From CACKLF01 sp002725175 (GTDB taxonomy: Bacteria; Pseudomonadota; Alphaproteobacteria; Rhodobacterales; Rhodobacteraceae), in the NCBI GenBank assembly GCA_002725175.2, contig PBQX02000018.1, positions 1-26,486 on the forward strand: a stretch of 26,486 bases of DNA, in the 5' to 3' direction. Within the stretch, counting starts at the first letter, position 1. Every line of letters begins with the position of its first letter. Shown here piece by piece: positions 21,983-26,486 of the stretch. The notes beneath the pieces are model-generated. The model saw nothing but the letters and a program-made list of their open reading frames with translations, searched no databases and was not told the DNA's origin. A program made the position numbers and the translations under genes.

Positions 21983-22731
21983 GTTAATTTATTGAAATAA
22001 TGTTTATTTTTCTTTGCATCTTCATATCCCATTTCCATTAAATATTCCACATATGCATCGTCTGCGCAAAGTGATAAAGATAAAAGTGATGAATGAAGTA
22101 CAAAACCTATTCCATTTGTATTGAAATCCCTAAATGTATTTAGACCTATGTGAATCCAATTATGTTCTTCGTCAGGATAATTACGAGAATCGGGAAGAAT
22201 AAATGACATTCCACCATCAACACACTCTTTGTTTCTAAATGTATGAGTTGCATTTCCAAATACAAACGGTATCCAACAAGAAGTTACTACACATTCCATT
22301 AAATCACTTACTGAATCCCAATTACTAATGTAATCACCTTTCGAATATATGCCTTTAACTTTTGTAACTAGAATATATGTTTTCTTATTTATGGCTGGCA
22401 ATTTACCAGATTTCTCTATTATTGACCCAAGTTTTGTTTTTAATCCCTTTAGTCCACTTTCTCCAATCAAAGAATTCGAAAATAATTCACCTAAAATACC
22501 ATTATTTTTGTTAGAATCTCTGATATTTTTTAAGCAAGGTTTTATAATTTTTTTAAAACTGTTTTTTGTCATTAGTTCCGCAGATAAAGCAACTGCTGCA
22601 ATACTACCACCAGAAACACCAGCAAATGCCACATCCTTTAGTTCATATGTTTCTTGTAAAAAAATTGCAATTCCTAAATAATATGAATATAAGCCACCCG
22701 CACCGTTAAAAAAAATTCCATTTGGAATCAT
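21961..22731 (-). CDS. Patatin-like phospholipase
   Basis: This 256-residue protein has the patatin catalytic dyad. The oxyanion glycine loop GAGG sits at 10-13, the nucleophile elbow GVSGGS (38-43) with Ser40, and the VDGG motif (171-174) with Asp172. The fold hydrolyses acyl chains from phospholipids or neutral lipids (PNPLA family). It has no signal peptide, but the N-terminal IFFNGAGGLYSYYLGIAIFL is hydrophobic as in PNPLA2/3-type lipases. In viruses, patatins may remodel host membranes or release virions; the role here is inferred. Length matches a bare patatin domain. Confidence 0.92.
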   Translation of the reverse strand: MIPNGIFFNGAGGLYSYYLGIAIFLQETYELKDVAFAGVSGGSIAAVALSAELMTKNSFKKIIKPCLKNIRDSNKNNGILGELFSNSLIGESGLKGLKTKLGSIIEKSGKLPAINKKTYILVTKVKGIYSKGDYISNWDSVSDLMECVVTSCWIPFVFGNATHTFRNKECVDGGMSFILPDSRNYPDEEHNWIHIGLNTFRDFNTNGIGFVLHSSLLSLSLCADDAYVEYLMEMGYEDAKKNKHYFNKLTLLKKNQ

Positions 22732-22772
22732 ACTAATTAGACAAGAAGTTCCTCATAGTTCGACTTTTAATT

Positions 22773-23498
22773 TTAATATACCATCTTTTCGAAATCTATT
22801 GCCATCCTCTCGAATGGATGTTCATAATATTGATCTTGTATTATTACATCCTTTATTCTTTTAGCGTTCTCTTTATAAATAGCTTTCAACTCATTACCAG
22901 ACATATCAGCATAAGTATAGTCATCTGTATCGGGATTTGCTCTTACAATTCCTTTACCATGACCAACTTTAACAAAATTATTCTGTTTTATATAATTACT
23001 AGCATAATCAGGATATAGTTTCTGAAAAACATGTGTCTTTTCATGAATGAGTAATTCTATTAGCCATTTATAGTTTCCTCTAATTATTCTTTTTGATAAT
23101 ATTATAACATCCCCTCTTGTATGAGGTAACCCATTCTCATATAATTTGCCATTTATTATTCCAAATTTCCAAGGTATCTTATTAAATTTAGAATAGTCAA
23201 AATATTTATTTTTCTTTCTGCTTGCAAAAATACGTAAATCAATATAGGCAGTTAGTAAAGACAGTTTTAATATATCATAAAATGATGCATTCGTAACAGA
23301 CATGGGTATATTTGTGTTTATATATGTATCGATGGAATCAATATTTCTCACTTCTAAGTCTTTTTTAGAGAAAGTATTTAGATATTTTCTATCAGAAAGC
23401 AATAATCTTAAACTTTTTTTTGACAAAAAAACAGGTTTATGCGCATATGCGAGCGCCGCCAAAATCAAAAATAATATTACACATATAGTTATATTCAT
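22773..23498 (-). CDS. HExxH zinc metalloprotease-like membrane protein
   Basis: This 241-residue protein has an N-terminal signal or anchor (residues 1-18). The zinc motif HEKTH lies in LLIHEKTHVFQKLYPDY (H152, E153, H156). A downstream EHPFERMA (226-233) is a plausible third-ligand Glu, as in gluzincin-like proteins where an E.PFE.EA helix follows. No prodomain is obvious. It probably acts in the ER, the virion membrane or outside the cell. The substrate is unknown. It lies next to a Cys-rich protein and a membrane thioredoxin on the same strand, suggesting a protein folding or maturation group. Confidence 0.75.
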   Translation of the reverse strand: MNITICVILFLILAALAYAHKPVFLSKKSLRLLLSDRKYLNTFSKKDLEVRNIDSIDTYINTNIPMSVTNASFYDILKLSLLTAYIDLRIFASRKKNKYFDYSKFNKIPWKFGIINGKLYENGLPHTRGDVIILSKRIIRGNYKWLIELLIHEKTHVFQKLYPDYASNYIKQNNFVKVGHGKGIVRANPDTDDYTYADMSGNELKAIYKENAKRIKDVIIQDQYYEHPFERMAIDFEKMVY

Positions 23499-23499
23499 A

Positions 23500-23542
23500 A
23501 TTGTAACAATATTATTTGCCCAGCTATTAAAACTGTTACAAT
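23500..23542. repeat. 8-bp inverted repeat in a gene gap
   Basis: ATTGTAAC (23500-23507) and GTTACAAT (23535-23542) are perfect inverted repeats separated by 27 nt, in the gap between the Cys-rich gene and the protease gene (both minus strand). It could be a transcript-end hairpin or part of the protease promoter. Confidence 0.4.
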
Positions 23543-23579
23543 CGCTATAAATTCAACCATCTTACATAAATAATACAAT

Positions 23580-23861
23580 TTATTCATCAATTAAAACAAA
23601 GTTTCCAAATGAATCTTCATCTCTATTTATATTCAGTATACTGGGTTGGGTAACTACAATTTCTCCAATCCTATCTGAAAGAGGTGTTACTATAAAACGG
23701 TTACTACCTAAACTATCACCACATAAGTCGAAACATTTATCATGACATGCATCCGGATCATCGTTTGCACAGGCAGTAATACAATCTACACAAACAACCT
23801 TAGTATTATTACACCATGATACCAAATTATAAACGATACTATCTTTAATATGTTGTATCAT
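23580..23861 (-). CDS. Small Cys-rich protein
   Basis: The 93 residues include seven to eight cysteines within residues 17-47 (SWCNNTKVVCVDCITACAND, then HDKCFDLCG). The spacing (CVDCITAC, CHDKCFDLC) suggests a disulfide-rich or metal-binding knuckle. No signal peptide is visible, which favours zinc binding or a viral thiol-relay substrate in the cytoplasm. The rest is acidic and unstructured in pattern. It lies beside the thioredoxin-like gene, a possible oxidoreductase partner. Family unrecognised. Confidence 0.7.
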   Translation of the reverse strand: MIQHIKDSIVYNLVSWCNNTKVVCVDCITACANDDPDACHDKCFDLCGDSLGSNRFIVTPLSDRIGEIVVTQPSILNINRDEDSFGNFVLIDE

Positions 23862-23889
23862 TTACTTAATTAATTAATAAGTAATATTT

Positions 23890-23928
23890 TTAAAGTGTGT
23901 CTGTCTTAGCGCAGGCGAAATACTTTAA
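23890..23928. terminator. Inverted repeat across the thioredoxin-gene stop
   Basis: TTAAAGT (23890-23896) pairs with ACTTTAA (23922-23928) around a 25-nt loop that holds a GC patch. The stop of the minus-strand thioredoxin gene (23925-23927) lies in the arm. Confidence 0.4.
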
Positions 23929-24404
23929 CAAAAAGATGTTAGTCCGTCAACGGTTCTTTCACCTTCAAATTCGACAAGATTTAATTTTCCATTTGCTTTT
24001 TCTAATTTAACAATTGTTGGGAATCCTCTAGATTGGAAACCAAATTTTGATTTAAAATCATCTGTTACATGAGTCTTTTTAGCTTCTATTGCNTATAGAT
24101 NTACTTTAGAACCACCAAATTGAGAACCATTCGCTTCGGAATAAAATTCATTCCAAGTTGGAGCTAGTTTCTTGCACCACCCACAAAAATCAGCATGTAA
24201 TACTACTATTGCCTTTTCTCCATTATTAACATTATTTTCTATTGGCGCACAAGATGATATTTCGCCGTTAAATGTTTCTGAATCGGAATTCGCAAAAGAT
24301 TCATACATAAAAATTGTAAGAAGACTACCCGATATTACAAAGTAAAGAAATATTATCGCCGCTACAAACAACACTACCATTTTTGGATTGAATTTGCACT
24401 CCAT
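23925..24404 (-). CDS. Membrane-anchored thioredoxin-like protein
   Basis: The 159 residues comprise an N-terminal membrane anchor (about 9-33) and a thioredoxin domain with HADFCGWCKKLAP (70-82). The redox CGWC site is at 74-77, and GFPT with the cis-proline (Pro129) follows. Such domains reduce or isomerise disulfides in the ER lumen or virion. Two ambiguous bases (24093 and 24101) fall in codons 104 and 102, so those residues are unknown. The active site CGWC is like that of some protein disulfide isomerases (CGHC) and plant/yeast thioredoxins (CGPC). Neighbouring Cys-rich protein and protease suggest a shared compartment. Confidence 0.9.
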   Translation of the reverse strand: MECKFNPKMVVLFVAAIIFLYFVISGSLLTIFMYESFANSDSETFNGEISSCAPIENNVNNGEKAIVVLHADFCGWCKKLAPTWNEFYSEANGSQFGGSKVXLXAIEAKKTHVTDDFKSKFGFQSRGFPTIVKLEKANGKLNLVEFEGERTVDGLTSFC

Positions 24405-24421
24405 ATAATATTTATAATATT

Positions 24422-26485
24422 TTAATTATTTTTCCTTATAATTCTCCGCAACTTTTTCTTTTTACCCCCTCTTAAATTTGATCTTATCTTTCTAACAACA
24501 GTCTCTTTATTATGTGTTCCCAATCCTTGTAAACCTTCCATATTACTTATGAGAGTTCTCATATGAATATCATGTGGATCTTTATTATATGCATCGCCTC
24601 CCGGAGCGACCCCGCGTTGCGAAAGTTCTCTAAGTCTTGCAGTTAGATCACTATACTCATAGTCTCGAAGGGTTCCATCACGTAATAAGGCAGCGGCGTC
24701 TGCATGCAAAAGAACGTCGTCACTATATTCTTCGAAAGAATCATGCGACTTGGACTCATCAACCCCTTCGTTGGCTCGCGTAGATGCTCTATTTCTATAT
24801 ATTCTGTTAATAGCAGGTTCACTAATTTCAGCAAGAAACTCTGATTGATTAAATTCATTTTTTATTGAACCATCATCATTAAAAACCTCAAGTTCACGAG
24901 CTAACCACGAAGGATGTTCTTTTGAAACATACACATATAAATAATCAGGCCATGCAGCCCGATCAGGATTCCTTATCCGTATAGTCTTATCGTATAAAAA
25001 CCATAATGCTCTACCAAGTAAAATGCGAATATCTTCTAAGAAAAATGTTAGTATTGATTTAGATAAAATTAAATCTTCATCAGAAAAAGTAAGAACATCA
25101 TCACTCTCCGCGTCGCGTTCGCCGCGCGCAGGTATATCAGATATTTGTCTTAAAATTGCTTTTCCAGGAGAAGATTTCCAAAACGTCACCATATCAAATT
25201 TTTTAAAATCAGCAATTAAATTACTTATGTCCTCATCGAGTGAAATCCAAATACCATCCGCTTTGTCTCGATTAAAATTTTCATAACCGTTTTCTGGCAC
25301 AGCATTACGGCGGGCCCGGGCGCCCCTGCGAAGGGCGGCGCGATGACGCTCCTCGTCCTCAGAGGAAGACTCGTCCTCGCTTGTTAAAGTGCCCAAATAA
25401 GGCCGACGGCGTGTGCGCTTGGGGTTTTCTTCATATGTTTGTAATATTTTATAATAGAGATACTGCTTTAACATAATAGTCATTTTTCTATAAGAATCTG
25501 CTAATGGAGTGCTTGACTTTTCTTGTGAAAAGTTCCGCCATCCATTTGATGCTGCGTCAAAATAATCTTTTTCGATTGCATTTTCAAGAGATTGTTGTCT
25601 CATTCTAATTGAATCCGAAACAATACCAGCATTTAATTTCATACTTGAATTTTTCATAGTATCATATATAGCCTGTTTTTTTAACATCGGTTCTTCAAAT
25701 GCTTTATAGTGCATTGGTATAAATCCTCGTTGTGTATATTTTATAAAACGACGAGTAACTGTTTTAAAACAAGCTGCAAATGTTATGTATTTCCAATTAT
25801 TTGGAATGTTCAAAATTCTATTTTTAATTGATTCTTCGTGCAAGCTTACTAATTTGTGTTCTTGTTTTAATGTTTGTAAAGAAGTATATACTTTACAAAC
25901 AGAAAAATCATAATTCTTAGCAATATATTGATGAACATCAACATCTTCTTTTAAAAAAATTAATTGTATTTCTTGTTGTCCTGGTGGTGTTGAGCAAGAC
26001 ATTATACTTCGGCTATTACATAGCCCTGGCTCCAGCATTCGATGATTAAAGGTGTGCCCCGATTGCTTATAGGTGTCGCCATTATATCGTGTTGTCCATC
26101 TTTCACTCCAATGTAAATTAGTGTCATCAAATCTTGGGTGTCTTCTTTTAAATTGTGTTATTGTCGTCCAAAGTAAACCGAACATCTCCTTCTTTTCATT
26201 TTCTTTTAAATTATCCATATTTGGAAGATGGTCGTCGTCTAAATAGTAACTTTTAATCCGGGCGTTCGTGTAAAGATGGCTAACTCTTTCGTAATATTGA
26301 CTAAATTCAGTTAAAAACATTTTATCAATATCACTCCAATGCGACGGATTTTTTCCGAAATTCTTTGAGGAATACCAGGCCCGGTAAGCATCATCTAGAA
26401 AAGGCTTGTGAGGATACGGCATATCTGGGAGTTCTCCTTTTTTTCGCTCATCCAAGCTATAACGTCCTGTTCTAGATGGTATGTA
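24422..26485 (-). CDS. Large unknown protein with acidic linker and LRGG-basic tail, 5' partial
   Basis: The frame is open to the window end; the TTG at 26455 is internal and no upstream ATG is visible (YIPSRTGRYSLDERKKGELP), so the start is beyond the window. At least 687 residues remain. The protein is soluble, with a helical N-terminal half, an acidic/Arg linker (SEDESSSEDEERHRAALRRG) encoded by a GC-rich island at about 25300-25380, and a second helical region. The C-terminus NLRGGKKKKLRRIIRKNN resembles that of the 9445-9888 protein. No catalytic motif is recognised. It may be a virion or DNA-associated protein; that is inferred from the tail only. Confidence 0.75.
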   Translation of the reverse strand, partial: YIPSRTGRYSLDERKKGELPDMPYPHKPFLDDAYRAWYSSKNFGKNPSHWSDIDKMFLTEFSQYYERVSHLYTNARIKSYYLDDDHLPNMDNLKENEKKEMFGLLWTTITQFKRRHPRFDDTNLHWSERWTTRYNGDTYKQSGHTFNHRMLEPGLCNSRSIMSCSTPPGQQEIQLIFLKEDVDVHQYIAKNYDFSVCKVYTSLQTLKQEHKLVSLHEESIKNRILNIPNNWKYITFAACFKTVTRRFIKYTQRGFIPMHYKAFEEPMLKKQAIYDTMKNSSMKLNAGIVSDSIRMRQQSLENAIEKDYFDAASNGWRNFSQEKSSTPLADSYRKMTIMLKQYLYYKILQTYEENPKRTRRRPYLGTLTSEDESSSEDEERHRAALRRGARARRNAVPENGYENFNRDKADGIWISLDEDISNLIADFKKFDMVTFWKSSPGKAILRQISDIPARGERDAESDDVLTFSDEDLILSKSILTFFLEDIRILLGRALWFLYDKTIRIRNPDRAAWPDYLYVYVSKEHPSWLARELEVFNDDGSIKNEFNQSEFLAEISEPAINRIYRNRASTRANEGVDESKSHDSFEEYSDDVLLHADAAALLRDGTLRDYEYSDLTARLRELSQRGVAPGGDAYNKDPHDIHMRTLISNMEGLQGLGTHNKETVVRKIRSNLRGGKKKKLRRIIRKNN
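25311..25337. repeat. GC-rich palindromes in the linker of the 24422-26485 gene
   Basis: Adjacent perfect 8-bp palindromes CGGGCCCG (25311-25318) and GGGCGCCC (25318-25325), plus hairpin CGCCC-CTGCGAA-GGGCG (25321-25337). All lie in the GC-rich island encoding the Arg/Ala linker. Confidence 0.7.
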
Positions 26486-26486
26486 A

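Noticed and set aside
23302..23550. Plus-strand open frame opposite the protease gene
   Set aside because: It is antisense to the signal peptide and first part of a well-supported minus-strand gene; its sequence has no features of its own.

Overview
This AT-rich, tightly packed window (26,486 bp) carries about 30 genes on both strands and looks like a piece of a large eukaryotic DNA virus (Nucleocytoviricota). An algal or marine member of the Mimiviridae-related Imitervirales is my best guess, but I could not test it by search. Supporting signs are short gaps and convergent genes that share stop codons, hairpins at gene ends, AT-only promoter-like repeats, eukaryote-type viral tRNA genes (one with an intron), a family-1 uracil-DNA glycosylase, a clamp-loader-like ATPase, SET and F-box-like proteins, Lys/Arg-tailed proteins, many glycan enzymes and large Ig-like repeat proteins. 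Two ambiguous bases (24093, 24101) suggest a metagenomic or polymorphic assembly. Both outermost genes run off the window.

Layout. 1-6106: two giant hyalin-repeat (Ig-like) surface-type proteins. The second opens with a duplicated dockerin-type calcium-binding module and closes with a region that may be lectin-like. 6115-12613: small membrane or basic proteins, a GT32-type glycosyltransferase, a tip protein of a type I recall as DUF5755, a conserved CP.RM.DGR-type protein and an RFC-like ATPase. 12690-15849: FkbM methyltransferase, a carotenoid-cleavage-oxygenase homologue with all four iron-binding histidines, a membrane protein and UDG. 15850-16120: competing hairpins followed by tRNA-Gln (21-nt intron) and tRNA-Thr. 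16158-18016: fucosyltransferase-like protein and SET protein behind identical 25-bp promoter-like repeats, then a sulfotransferase. 18087-22731: a UbiA prenyltransferase fused to a phytol/dolichol-kinase-like domain, an F-box-like protein, an EGGFW-motif protein, a secreted haem-oxygenase-fold oxidase candidate and a patatin lipase. 22773-26485: HExxH protease, Cys-rich protein, membrane thioredoxin and a large basic-tailed protein.

Two functional themes stand out. One is glycan and surface construction: GT32, FkbM, fucosyltransferase-like protein, sulfotransferase, dockerin/HYR proteins. The other is isoprenoid, pigment and lipid chemistry: carotenoid oxygenase, UbiA-kinase fusion, HO-fold oxidase, patatin.

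The most unexpected signal is structural. About twenty short GC-rich islands interrupt the AT-rich genes, many of them palindromic. They lie in frame, mostly in linkers, stalks and tails, and their third codon positions are also GC-rich. They resemble Rickettsia palindromic elements or the GC clusters of yeast mtDNA and may be an undescribed class of miniature palindromic insertions.
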